Below are positions 6,540 through 13,452 of a stretch of DNA of 13,452 nucleotides, piece after piece. Both the position numbers and the translations under genes were made by a program. The notes beneath the pieces are model-generated. The model had not been told where the DNA came from. It did not search any database and saw nothing but the letters and a program-made list of their open reading frames with translations. The DNA comes from JAXGPP01 sp964436865. Lineage in GTDB: Bacteria > Planctomycetota > Planctomycetia > Pirellulales > Thermoguttaceae. The stretch lies in the NCBI GenBank assembly GCA_964436865.1, contig CAYTFK010000188.1:1-13452 (forward strand), read 5' to 3'. Position 1 is the stretch's first letter. Each line of letters starts with the position of its first letter.

Positions 6540-8630
6540 TTACTTAGCATCGCTCACCATGGCGACCGTCTCGATGCGCGTATCTCGGGTGATTTCGTTG
6601 TAGCTCAGCACTACCAGTTCCGGCAGGTTTGCGGCGGTGATTTCGCGAACCGCGGCGCGGACCTGGGGGCCGACAAGCACCAGCGGCGGATGACCGGCGC
6701 GGACCAGCTTTTCCAGGCCGCTGGCAATCTGGCGGCAAGTGGCCTCGACGGCCTGCGGCGACATGCGGAGGAACGTGCCCCGGTCGGTGTGTTCCCAGCC
6801 GGCGCGGATGCGATCTTCCATTGCCGGATCGAGCGTAACCACGTGCAGCCTGCCTTCGGCATCGCGATAGCGGCTGCAGAGAGTGCGCGCCAACCGCGAC
6901 CGGACATACTCCCGCAGCAGGAGCGGGTCCTTGGTGCGGCCGGCGTAGTCACCCAAAGTCTCGAGGATCGCGCCCAACTGCCGGATCGGCACCTGCTCGC
7001 GCAACAGGAGCTGCAGCACCTGCTGCACCTCGGCAAGCTTCATCTGGCCCGGAATGAGATCCTCGACGACGGCGGGAGAAGTCTGTTTCAACTCGTCGAT
7101 CAGGTGCTTTGTGGCATCGCGCGTCAGGATCTCGTCGGCGTGTTTGCGGACTGTCTCGGTAAGGTGTGTGGCGATCAGCGTGCCGGGATCGATCACCGTG
7201 TAGCCGTGCAACTCGGCCTGGTCGCGAACTGAGGGATCGATCCAGTAGGCCGGAGCGCCAAAGGCAGGGTCCTTGGTCGGCGTGCCGCGGATTTTGCCGG
7301 TGGTCATGCCCGAATCCATCGCCAGGAGCATGCCGGGCTGAATGGCGCCGGTGGCCACGGCCACTCCGGCGATCTTGATGCGGTACTGGTTCTGCTCGAT
7401 CTTGAAGCTGTCGCGGATGCGGACCTTGGGCAGGATCACGCCGATATCGGCCGCCACGTTCTGCCGGATCCGCTGCACGCGCTCGAGCAAGTCTCCGCCG
7501 CGCTTCGGATCGGCGAGGCGGATCAGGCCCACGCCGAGTTCCAGCTCCATGGGGTCGATCGCGAGGTAGTCTTCGATCCGCTCCTGCGGCGGCTTGGCGG
7601 CTTCGGCTTTCTTCTGCGTCTCGTCGGCGACCTTGGCGCGCTTGGTGCGGTTGTTCATCGTCAGGGCCAGTCCCACGCACGCCAGACCGATTGTTGCCAG
7701 CGGGACGGTCGGAAGGCTGGTGAAGATGAGGACTCCCACAAATCCACCCGCCACCATCAGCGCTTGCGGCCGGGAGAAGAGCTGCCGCATGAACTCGCTG
7801 GGCAGATTCGTCTCGTGGCTGCTACGGGTGACGAGCAAGCCGGCGGCGAGCGATATCAGGAATGCCGGCACCTGGCTCACCAGTCCGTCGCCGATCGTCA
7901 GCCGCGTGAAGATGCTTGCTGCATCGGTGAGGCTCATGCCCGATTCGAGCACTCCGATCGCCAGGCCGCCGATCACGTTGATGAGCATGATCACGATGCC
8001 CGCCACGGCGTCGCCGCGGACAAACTTGCTGGCACCGTCCATAGCACCGAAGAAGTCGGCCTGTTTGGTGATCTCTTCGCGGCGCCGCTGCGCTTCTTTT
8101 TCGTCGATGATTCCGGCGTTGAGGTCGGCATCGATGGCCATCTGGCGACCCGGCATGCCATCCAAGGCGAATCGAGCCGCCACTTCACTGATGCGCGTAG
8201 CGCCCTTGGTGATCACTACAAACTGGATGATCACGATGATGCCGAAAAGGATGATTCCGACCACGATGCGGTCGCCCGCCACGAACTCGCCGAAGCTCTT
8301 GATGACTGCGCCGGCGGCCAGCAGCCCGACTTCTTCGGCGCGGCTCAGGATCAACCGCGTGGTGGCGACGTTGAGCACCAGGCGGAAGAGCGTGGTGGCC
8401 AGCAGGAGCGTGGGAAAGATGCTGAATTCGAGCGGCGTGCGGACGTAGATGGTCGTCAGCAACATGATCACGGCGACCGTGACGTTGGCCGACAACAGAA
8501 TGTCCATCAGCCACGGCGGCAGCGGGATCAGGATCACGAGCACGCTGGCAATAATGCCGACGGGCAGGATCAGATCCGACGCGCGTATCATGGGACTCGC
8601 CGCAGCGCGCGGCATCGCCGCTGAAGCCAT
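6540..8630 (-). CDS. flhA: FlhA, flagellar type III export gate protein
   Basis: 696 residues, full family length. The N-terminal half (about residues 18-325) holds about eight membrane segments. The cytoplasmic FHIPEP signature region AARFALDGMPGRQMAIDADL (151-170) and the following EKEAQRRREEITKQADFFGA are present and intact. A charged linker at about 328-352 leads to the C-terminal cytoplasmic domain (about 355-690), which by family forms the nonameric ring that docks chaperone-substrate complexes. The ATG at 8630 has GGAGA 5 nt upstream. It is the first gene of the group flhA-flhF-flhG-small protein-fliA. In most bacteria flhB is adjacent; here a sulfotransferase gene on the other strand separates them. 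Confidence 0.97.
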   Translation of the reverse strand: MASAAMPRAAASPMIRASDLILPVGIIASVLVILIPLPPWLMDILLSANVTVAVIMLLTTIYVRTPLEFSIFPTLLLATTLFRLVLNVATTRLILSRAEEVGLLAAGAVIKSFGEFVAGDRIVVGIILFGIIVIIQFVVITKGATRISEVAARFALDGMPGRQMAIDADLNAGIIDEKEAQRRREEITKQADFFGAMDGASKFVRGDAVAGIVIMLINVIGGLAIGVLESGMSLTDAASIFTRLTIGDGLVSQVPAFLISLAAGLLVTRSSHETNLPSEFMRQLFSRPQALMVAGGFVGVLIFTSLPTVPLATIGLACVGLALTMNNRTKRAKVADETQKKAEAAKPPQERIEDYLAIDPMELELGVGLIRLADPKRGGDLLERVQRIRQNVAADIGVILPKVRIRDSFKIEQNQYRIKIAGVAVATGAIQPGMLLAMDSGMTTGKIRGTPTKDPAFGAPAYWIDPSVRDQAELHGYTVIDPGTLIATHLTETVRKHADEILTRDATKHLIDELKQTSPAVVEDLIPGQMKLAEVQQVLQLLLREQVPIRQLGAILETLGDYAGRTKDPLLLREYVRSRLARTLCSRYRDAEGRLHVVTLDPAMEDRIRAGWEHTDRGTFLRMSPQAVEATCRQIASGLEKLVRAGHPPLVLVGPQVRAAVREITAANLPELVVLSYNEITRDTRIETVAMVSDAK

Positions 8631-8982
8631 CCGATTCTCCGAGTGGACCGGAAACGAACGATGAGAGTGCGATTAGACAGTTATCGAGACCCGTGCCAGT
8701 CTTTGTCGGACGCCGCGATTGTCGCGGATGCCGAACTGATGGCATCAAGGGCTCTTGGAAGAGGCGGCGGGAAGGTAACGTAAACTGCCCCGAGTGTCCA
8801 GGGCGTTTTGGCGGGGGAATGGATAAGACAGGGTGGGATGGAAGACGGGGGTAGTGACCGCGAGACCGGATCGCGGTCGATCATGCCCGGCTTTTGTGCG
8901 TGCCTGGCATCGCTCTTGTGCCACAGTTTACACACTGGTACATACTTGTGGAGATGGTTCCAACGTGGAGGAAGGAGTCGCG
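8631..8982. other. Divergent intergenic region between flhA and the sulfotransferase
   Basis: 352 bp between two divergent starts, so it should carry promoters for both directions. Nothing in it is convincing. Toward flhA there is a TCTAAT -10-like hexamer near 8670 without a good -35, and a weak CTCGATAA resembling a sigma-28 -10 without a proper TAAA. Toward the sulfotransferase an AT-richer stretch at 8923-8947 (around TTTACA and CATACT) is the likeliest promoter area. No ORF with supported start or domain was seen. Confidence 0.4.
8971..8977 (+). promoter_or_regulatory. Ribosome binding site deciding the sulfotransferase start
   Basis: GAAGGAG within a GGAGGAAGGAG run, 5 nt before the GTG at 8983. 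This supports the GTG over the in-frame ATG at 8833, whose extra 50 residues are compositionally odd (Cys/His/Arg-rich) and show no family match. Confidence 0.65.
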
Positions 8983-10128
8983 GTGCCAGGGACGGCCAGG
9001 AAGGAACAGTTGGGCGGGTATCGGGACCGGCCCTGGATTCCCAGGTTCTGGGACGGTATGACGGCCGCCGCCTGGCTGCGGCTGTTGGCGCGGAACCGTT
9101 TCGCGGTCAGCCCCGACCGCTGGCCGATGGCCGCGGTGATTACCGGTGTGAGCTTGTTCAACTCAGGTCTGGCTCGCCTCCAATCCGCCCGGCTCGGCTC
9201 GCGAATCGCGCAGGTCAGCATCGAGCCCCAGCCGATCTTCATTCTGGGACATTGGCGATCGGGGACGACGCTGCTGCACGAGTACCTGGTGCTCGACCAG
9301 CGGCATACCAGTCCCGACACGTACCAGTGCTTCATGCCGAGCCACCATCTTGTTTCACGAAACGTGCTGGCACCGGTGGTGGGGCTGCTGATGCCCAAGA
9401 AGCGGCCGATGGATAACATGGCGGCCGGTTGGGAGCGGCCGCAGGAAGACGAGTTCGCCCTCTGCAACCTGGGCGTGCCCTCGCCGTATCTCGACATCGC
9501 TTTTCCGGGCCACGCACAGCACTCGGAGTATTTGACGCTCGAGGGCCTATCGGAGGAGGAGATCGAACGGTGGAAGCGGTCGCTGGTCTGGTTCCTGCAG
9601 ACGGTCATGCTTCGCGATCCGCGACGGGCGGTGCTCAAGAGCCCCCCGCATACGGCACGCGTCCGGGTGCTCGCGGAACTGTTTCCAGAAGCGAAGTTTA
9701 TCCATATTACGCGAGATCCGTACGTTGTTTTTCCATCGACGGTCAATCTCTGGCAGCGATTGGCGCGCGACCAGGGTTTGTGTCGCTCGGAGGAGGGGCG
9801 GTGGACGGAGTACGTGTTTGAGAATCTGGTGCGGATGTACGGGGCTTTCGAGCGGGACCGCCGCCTGTTGGGTGCGTCGCAACTGGCGGAAGTGCGGTAT
9901 GAGGAGTTGACCGCGGATCCGATCGGCGAGATTGGCCGGATCTACGAGCAACTCGAGCTGGGGGGATTTGAAGCGCTTCTGCCCCGGCTTCGGGAGCATG
10001 CCGTGCAGCAGTCGGACTACCAGCGGAATCGATACAGCATTTCGGCGGCGATGGAAGCGGAGATCGCGAGCCGCTGGGGGGGATTCATCGAACGGTACGG
10101 CTATCGGGGGGCGCAGGCGGCAGCGTGA
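8983..10128 (+). CDS. Sulfotransferase family protein (PAPS-dependent)
   Basis: 381 residues from the GTG at 8983. The 5'-phosphosulfate-binding loop is PIFILGHWRSGTTLLHEYL (84-102), and the 3'-phosphate-binding segment is FIHITRDPYVVFPSTVNLW (239-257), with R244 and S251 in the expected places. LKSPPHTARV (218-227) and VRYEELTADP (304-313) also match the Sulfotransfer_3-type family. There is no signal peptide or clear membrane anchor, so it is probably cytosolic. By family it moves sulfate from PAPS to a hydroxyl or amine; the acceptor cannot be read from sequence. It is the only gene on the plus strand, sits between flhA and flhB, and ends 29 nt from the flhB stop (convergent). A link to flagella, such as glycan or surface modification, is speculation; chance insertion is as likely. 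Confidence 0.9.
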   Translation: MPGTARKEQLGGYRDRPWIPRFWDGMTAAAWLRLLARNRFAVSPDRWPMAAVITGVSLFNSGLARLQSARLGSRIAQVSIEPQPIFILGHWRSGTTLLHEYLVLDQRHTSPDTYQCFMPSHHLVSRNVLAPVVGLLMPKKRPMDNMAAGWERPQEDEFALCNLGVPSPYLDIAFPGHAQHSEYLTLEGLSEEEIERWKRSLVWFLQTVMLRDPRRAVLKSPPHTARVRVLAELFPEAKFIHITRDPYVVFPSTVNLWQRLARDQGLCRSEEGRWTEYVFENLVRMYGAFERDRRLLGASQLAEVRYEELTADPIGEIGRIYEQLELGGFEALLPRLREHAVQQSDYQRNRYSISAAMEAEIASRWGGFIERYGYRGAQAAA

Positions 10129-10157
10129 GGGGCGGTCGATCGGCGGGGGCGGGGCGC

Positions 10158-11228
10158 TTATGCCGACATCTTCTTGCCCTTGAGATGGTAGACGTAAGCC
10201 AGTATCTCGGCGACGGCGGCGTACTTGTCCTGGGGAATGGGGCGGTTGACTTCCACCTCGCGAAAGAGGGCCTGGGCGAGCGGCTTCTTCTCGACGATCG
10301 GGATGTTGTTCTGGAGGGCCAGCTTGCGAATTCGCTGGGCCAACAGGCCGGCGCCTTTGGCGACCACGATCGGAGCGGCCATTTCCTTGGGATCGTACTG
10401 GATGGCGACTGCCAACTCGGTGGGGTTGGTGATGACCACATCGGCTTTCGGGACCGCGCCGGAAAGGCGGTTCATCGCCAATTGACGCTGCACCGCCTTG
10501 CGTTTGGCGGCGATGTGGGGGTCGCCCTCGAGGTTCTTCATTTCCTCGCGGACTTCCTGCGTGGTCATCTTCAGATCCTGCTCGTTTTTCCACCACTGGA
10601 AGCCGTAGTCGAGGATCGCCAGCGCCAGCAGCGCGGCGGCGATCTTGATCGTGGTCCAGAGGAGGATTTCGACGATGAAGACGGCCGCCTCGGGTACCGC
10701 CAGGGCGGTGAGCCCCAGGATCGTTTCGCGCTCTTTGTAGAGGGCGGCGAAAGCGACCGCGGAGACGATGGAGATCTTGAAAAGGCCGAAGACCAGCCGC
10801 ATGAGATTCGTGAGCGATGCCAGCCGCTTCAGGCCCTGAAGGGGATCGAGCCGTGTCAGGTCGGGGGCGAGCTTGTCGGGCAGATAGAGCAGGCCGGTCT
10901 GGCCCAGGCTGACGCCGACCGCCGCCAGGAGGACCGCGCCGACTACCGGCAGCCCGTAGCGGGCAAGCTCCATGGCGGTGGCGTTCCAGTGCGCGGTGAC
11001 GAAGCGAGCATCGGCGGAGAGCCAGGCATCGCCGCCAAGCTGCTGCTGGGTGTAGCGGGCGATGAAATCGACAAGCGCTCGTCCCCACATCAGCAAGGCG
11101 AGCATTCCGGCCAGCAGAAGCGCCGCCGAGCCGAGGTCCTGGCTGCGCGCAACATGCCCCTCCTCGCGGGCTTTTTGCCGGCGATGCGGTGTCGGGTCTT
11201 GGGATTTCTCGCCGTTCTGCTCAGCCAA
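10158..11228 (-). CDS. flhB: FlhB, flagellar export gate and substrate-specificity switch protein
   Basis: 356 residues. The start is a TTG at 11228: an in-frame stop lies two codons upstream, and the N-terminus AEQNGEKSQDPTPHRRQKAR fits the family. Four membrane segments lie at about 33-55, 90-112, 144-165 and 180-206. They are followed by the conserved DYGFQWWK (207-214) and KMTTQEVREEMKNLEGDP (220-237). The autocleavage motif, NPTH in most members, is NPTE (268-271); Asn and Pro, the residues essential for cleavage in the family, are kept. The C-terminal domain ends in VYHLKGKK. No strong Shine-Dalgarno precedes the TTG. The gene lies 35 nt after fliR, so translation may be coupled. Confidence 0.95.
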   Translation of the reverse strand: MAEQNGEKSQDPTPHRRQKAREEGHVARSQDLGSAALLLAGMLALLMWGRALVDFIARYTQQQLGGDAWLSADARFVTAHWNATAMELARYGLPVVGAVLLAAVGVSLGQTGLLYLPDKLAPDLTRLDPLQGLKRLASLTNLMRLVFGLFKISIVSAVAFAALYKERETILGLTALAVPEAAVFIVEILLWTTIKIAAALLALAILDYGFQWWKNEQDLKMTTQEVREEMKNLEGDPHIAAKRKAVQRQLAMNRLSGAVPKADVVITNPTELAVAIQYDPKEMAAPIVVAKGAGLLAQRIRKLALQNNIPIVEKKPLAQALFREVEVNRPIPQDKYAAVAEILAYVYHLKGKKMSA

Positions 11229-11263
11229 GGGTCAACGAGGAAGGATGAATGGTGAAAGATGTA

Positions 11264-12052
11264 TTATCCGGAGGACGGCAACACGAAGGCTTCGACGAGC
11301 ATTTCGATTGCCGGTTCGATCTGGTCCTGGAAGACCCAGGCCGCGGCGCCGAGCGTTAGCGCCAGGACGCCGAAGGTGAGAATCGCATTGAGGCCGAAGC
11401 CAAGCATCAGCACGTTCAACTGGGGGAGGGTCCGGCTGATCAATCCGAGCACGACCGTGGCCAGCAACAGCGCGGTCACCACCGGGGCCGACGCCCGGAT
11501 GCCGAGGGCAAAACTCTGGGTCAGCAGGCGCTCGAAGGTGTCGACGAGCGAAAGGGGCACGAGCCGGCTGCCGGGCGGAATGGCCTCGAACGTGTCGAGC
11601 AGCCCGGCCATGACGATGCGGTGGCCGCCGAGGGTTACGAAGACCGCCATGGCCAGCAGGAAGAGCAATCGGGCGAACTGCGGAACTTCTTCGCCGAAGG
11701 CGGGGTCGTAAACGTCGGAGAGGGCGGTGCCGCTCACGCGGCCGATGAGCTGCCCGGCGACTTGCACTCCGGAGAACAGCACCAAGACGCCAAGTCCCAG
11801 CGCCACGCCGACGAGCAGTTCACTGCCGATAAAGGTGAGGTAGTTGGGGAGCGTTCCGGGCGGTTCGATGAGCGTGCCGAACTGGGTTGGGGTGACGAGC
11901 ACTGCCAGCGAGAAGGCGAGCAGGGCCCGGGCCTGGATCGGCACGTCGGAGGAACCGTAGATCGGCGCGGTCATTACCAGGCCGCTCACGCGCGTGAGGA
12001 TCAGCGTGAACAGGATCAGCAGGTCGAAGTTGAACTGCGCCAGCCAATTCAA
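11264..12052 (-). CDS. fliR: FliR, flagellar export gate membrane protein
   Basis: 262 residues, normal length, about six hydrophobic segments. Family hallmarks are RVSGLVMTAPIYGS (21-34), QVAGQLIG-x-VSGTALSDVYDP (97-117) and the C-terminal ISRTLPQLNVLMLGFGLN (205-222). The start is a TTG at 12052: an in-frame stop lies seven codons upstream, no ATG fits the family N-terminus, and GAGGA lies about 8 nt upstream. By family it builds the FliPQR export channel with FliP and FliQ. It is 55 nt after fliQ and 35 nt before flhB, clearly one operon. Confidence 0.95.
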   Translation of the reverse strand: MNWLAQFNFDLLILFTLILTRVSGLVMTAPIYGSSDVPIQARALLAFSLAVLVTPTQFGTLIEPPGTLPNYLTFIGSELLVGVALGLGVLVLFSGVQVAGQLIGRVSGTALSDVYDPAFGEEVPQFARLLFLLAMAVFVTLGGHRIVMAGLLDTFEAIPPGSRLVPLSLVDTFERLLTQSFALGIRASAPVVTALLLATVVLGLISRTLPQLNVLMLGFGLNAILTFGVLALTLGAAAWVFQDQIEPAIEMLVEAFVLPSSG

Positions 12053-12107
12053 TTCGAGGTCCTCGGTCGGTCATACCCGGCGGAGCGAAGGCACGGTACG
12101 GGCCCTT

Positions 12108-12374
12108 TCACAAGCGGCTGGGAATACTGGCGATCAGGTTGCCGGAGTATTGCACCAGTTGGGTGATCAGCCAGGGGAGCGTAAAAGTCAGCACGAGGAT
12201 CATGGCCACGATCTTGGGAACGAAGGCTACGGTCTGCTCCTGGATCTGGGTGAGGGCCTGGAGCAGGCCGATGATCAGGCCCACCAGCGTTCCGGCCAGC
12301 AGGACCGGCGCACCGACCAACAGCGAGATCCAAATCGCTTCGCGGGCCAGATCGATCGCGTCCTGGGGTGTCAT
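12108..12374 (-). CDS. fliQ: FliQ, flagellar export gate membrane protein
   Basis: 88 residues, exactly the family size, with two membrane helices (about 15-38 and 53-76) around the conserved QALTQIQEQTVAFVPK (39-54). The ATG at 12374 gives the typical MTPQDAIDLAREAIW start; the reading frame stays open for another 60 codons upstream, but that part has no FliQ similarity. Shine-Dalgarno is weak. By family, four FliQ subunits wrap around FliP/FliR in the export gate. fliP, normally just upstream, is absent; non-coding and repeated sequence lies there. Confidence 0.95.
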   Translation of the reverse strand: MTPQDAIDLAREAIWISLLVGAPVLLAGTLVGLIIGLLQALTQIQEQTVAFVPKIVAMILVLTFTLPWLITQLVQYSGNLIASIPSRL

Positions 12375-12679
12375 GGCAAACGAGCCTGGAGTGAGACGGT
12401 TGCCGGGACTGCGCGCAGTTCCGGCGGGAACGGAAGGGCTGGTTCTATACCGGAAACATGGGAAAGGGGCAACGCGGCCTTTTTGCGAGTGGTGCGGCCG
12501 GGTTCCCGATGGCTGTTTCTGCGGTGGGGGTGAAAAGGCCGCGAAGCGCAACAATCCTGAGTATTTCTTTCAGGGCACGATTTGGCTCGACGCTGGAAGT
12601 CGAAGGCAGTCAGCGATTTGCGACTGCGCGGCCGGTCGTAACCTGATACTAATTGTGAGGGACGTGTTGCACTTGGCGC
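12375..12679. other. Non-coding region upstream of fliQ
   Basis: No supported gene. It presumably holds the fliQRB promoter, but no hexamer pair or sigma-28/sigma-54 box stands out. A minus-strand AAATACTC near 12560 is the best -10-like patch. A 6-bp inverted repeat, GCAGTC and GACTGC, flanks 10 nt near 12616-12637. A plus-strand frame reads FCEWCGRVPDGCFC near 12479-12520, which resembles a zinc knuckle but has no start, ribosome site or continuation. Confidence 0.4.
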
Positions 12680-12865
12680 TTTTTTGCCACCGAGTAGAGG
12701 GGGCAGGCTGGGAATGGGCAGACCGGAAGCGGTCGGCGGCCGGTTCAGCCGAGCGAGGGAGCAACGGGTCGATTGTCAAAGATCGAGGACCGGCGGCAGA
12801 GTCATTGGCGTTATAGCGCTGAGCGAGTCGTGCCGACAGGTTCTGGCCGCGGAGGCCTTGGTATA

Positions 12866-12902
12866 GTATACCTGTATACACTATCCCTGGCTTTCTTGTC
12901 AA
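12866..12902 (-). promoter_or_regulatory. Promoter-like site with twin GTATAC operators, copy 1
   Basis: Minus strand TTGACA (12897-12902), 18-bp spacer, TATACA (12873-12878). Two self-complementary GTATAC hexamers (12866-12871 and 12874-12879), 2 bp apart, cover the -10. TTGTATACAA-like sites are typical of FadR-group GntR repressors, so repression is possible. No gene starts shortly downstream on the minus strand before the fliQ leader. Confidence 0.4.
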
Positions 12903-13010
12903 GCGGAAATCCGGCCACCCGGCAAAGAATCTGGGGGCGTGCTGCCGGGGGGGCTGGCGAGGGAGGCTGTTGACCCGCTCCGATAAGGGCGACGTCGAGC
13001 AGGCGGGACG

Positions 13011-13043
13011 CTCGCTTTCCGCCGCGAGGCGGCGGAAAGCGAG
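13011..13043. repeat. Perfect 15-bp-stem palindrome
   Basis: CTCGCTTTCCGCCGC and its exact complement flank a 3-nt GAG loop. The left arm and most of the right arm recur at the window end (13429-13452) in copy 2. The form resembles short interspersed (REP-like) palindromes; no T-run follows on either strand, so a terminator is unlikely. Confidence 0.7.
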
Positions 13044-13069
13044 GAAGAGGAGCGGGGGTGGCGTGGTGA

Positions 13070-13087
13070 CCCGTGCTGAAGCACGGG
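13070..13087. repeat. Short palindrome next to the assembly gap
   Basis: CCCGTGCT and AGCACGGG around a 2-nt GA centre. It lies just before the 10-N gap and is not seen in the visible part of copy 2. It looks like an interspersed hairpin repeat. Confidence 0.55.
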
Positions 13088-13092
13088 CCTAA

Positions 13093-13102
13093 NNNNNNNN
13101 NN
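13093..13102. other. Assembly gap (10 N)
   Basis: Ten undetermined bases lie between two copies of a repeat, the usual place for a scaffold break. True length and the number of repeat copies are unknown. Confidence 0.95.
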
Positions 13103-13452
13103 TTTTTTACCACCGAGTAGTGGGGGCGGGCGGGGTTTGGGCAGACCGGAAGCGGTCGGCGGCCGGTGAAGCCGAGGGAGGGAGCAAAGGGTCGATTGTC
13201 AAAGATCGAGGACCGGCGGCAGAGGCGCGCGGTGCTTCAGCGCCGAGCGAGTCGTGCCGACACGTCGAGGCCGCGAAGGCCTTGGTGTAGTATACTTGTA
13301 TACAGTATTCCTGGCTTTCTTGTCAAGCGGAAATCCGCCCCGCGCGGCAAAGAATCTGGGGGGCGTGCTGCCGGGGGAATGACGAGGGAGGCCGAGCGCT
13401 CTGCGGCAAGCGGTCAGCGGGCGGGACGCTCGCTTTCCGCCGCGAGGCGGCG
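13103..13452. repeat. Intergenic repeat element, copy 2 (cut by window edge)
   Basis: Direct copy of the element at 12680, with identical blocks at 13189-13224, 13310-13337 and 13421-13452. An in-frame stop breaks the frame that is open in copy 1, supporting a non-coding nature. The terminal palindrome is cut by the window end. Confidence 0.8.
13290..13326 (-). promoter_or_regulatory. Promoter-like site with twin GTATAC operators, copy 2
   Basis: TTGACA (13321-13326), 18-bp spacer, TATACA (13297-13302), and GTATAC at 13290-13295 and 13298-13303. Hexamers and both spacings match copy 1 exactly, although the bases between GTATAC sites and just outside have changed. Confidence 0.4.

Larger units (their letters stand above)
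12680..13092. repeat. Intergenic repeat element, copy 1
   Basis: Starts with a T6 run and CACCGAGTAG and runs to the assembly gap. Offset by about 418-424 bp, copy 2 matches it in order, with identical blocks of 36 nt (12766-12801), 28 nt (12886-12913) and 32 nt (13003-13034) and diverged, indel-bearing stretches between. Open frames inside are not conserved between copies, so it is not coding. Conserved parts are a GACCGGAAGCGGTC hairpin, a promoter-like site with twin GTATAC, and a long palindrome. The final 49 bases (13044-13092) cannot be compared because copy 2 runs off the window. Confidence 0.8.

Noticed and set aside
7764..8624. 286-codon plus-strand open frame over flhA
   Set aside because: Asp/His/Gln-rich antisense shadow of a certain flhA; no domain, no start signal.
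8676..8697. Sigma-54-like TGGCAC and sigma-28-like CTCGATAA upstream of flhA
   Set aside because: The TGGCAC lacks a -12 GC element at the right distance, and the CTCGATAA lacks a TAAA box at 15 nt.
8833..8982. 50-codon N-terminal extension of the sulfotransferase from the ATG at 8833
   Set aside because: Odd composition, no family similarity, and a strong ribosome site directly before the GTG at 8983.
10125..11255. 376-codon plus-strand open frame over flhB
   Set aside because: Antisense shadow of flhB. The minus frame carries all FlhB hallmarks.
12474..12530. Zinc-knuckle-like plus-strand reading (FCEWCGRVPDGCFC)
   Set aside because: No start codon with ribosome site, no conserved continuation, and it stands alone in non-coding DNA. 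Chance or a decayed remnant cannot be separated.
12570..12902. 110-codon minus-strand frame starting with TTG inside repeat copy 1
   Set aside because: The start TTG is part of the -35-like TTGACA, and copy 2 has an in-frame stop after about 29 codons.

Overview
This GC-rich window is most likely chromosome of a planctomycete (Planctomycetota, probably Pirellulales-like). That assignment is inferred from the flagellar gene set and order, from a large secretin-N-domain repeat protein typical of that phylum, and from a lone sulfotransferase. I could not run a search. No rRNA, tRNA, CRISPR array, transposase or phage gene was recognised.

Layout, right to left because almost everything reads on the minus strand. 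From 13452 to about 12680 lie two diverged direct copies of an intergenic element of at least 350 bp, separated by a 10-N assembly gap. Each copy carries a TTGACA/TATACA promoter-like pair over twin GTATAC sites, and a long GC-rich palindrome. Next come fliQ, fliR and flhB, which encode inner-membrane parts of the flagellar export gate. A sulfotransferase gene then lies in the opposite orientation. After a 352-bp divergent intergenic region follow flhA (export gate), flhF and flhG (SRP-type GTPase and its MinD-like partner, setting flagellar position and number), a small two-helix membrane protein, and fliA (WhiG/sigma-28-type sigma factor). A GC-rich hairpin terminator follows fliA. The last gene, open at the left edge, encodes an exported protein with secretin N0/N1/N2-like domains and a tandem internal duplication; it has its own likely promoter.

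The flagellar genes form a functional set: FliQ, FliR, FlhB and FlhA build the type III export gate, FlhF/FlhG control where and how many flagella form, and FliA would transcribe late flagellar genes. fliP, fliO and structural genes are not in the window. Several starts are not ATG: GTG for the small membrane protein and the sulfotransferase, TTG for fliR and flhB. Points worth a second look are FlhB with NPTE in place of NPTH, FlhG with a threonine in place of the P-loop lysine, the repeat protein beside fliA, and the duplicated element upstream of fliQ.
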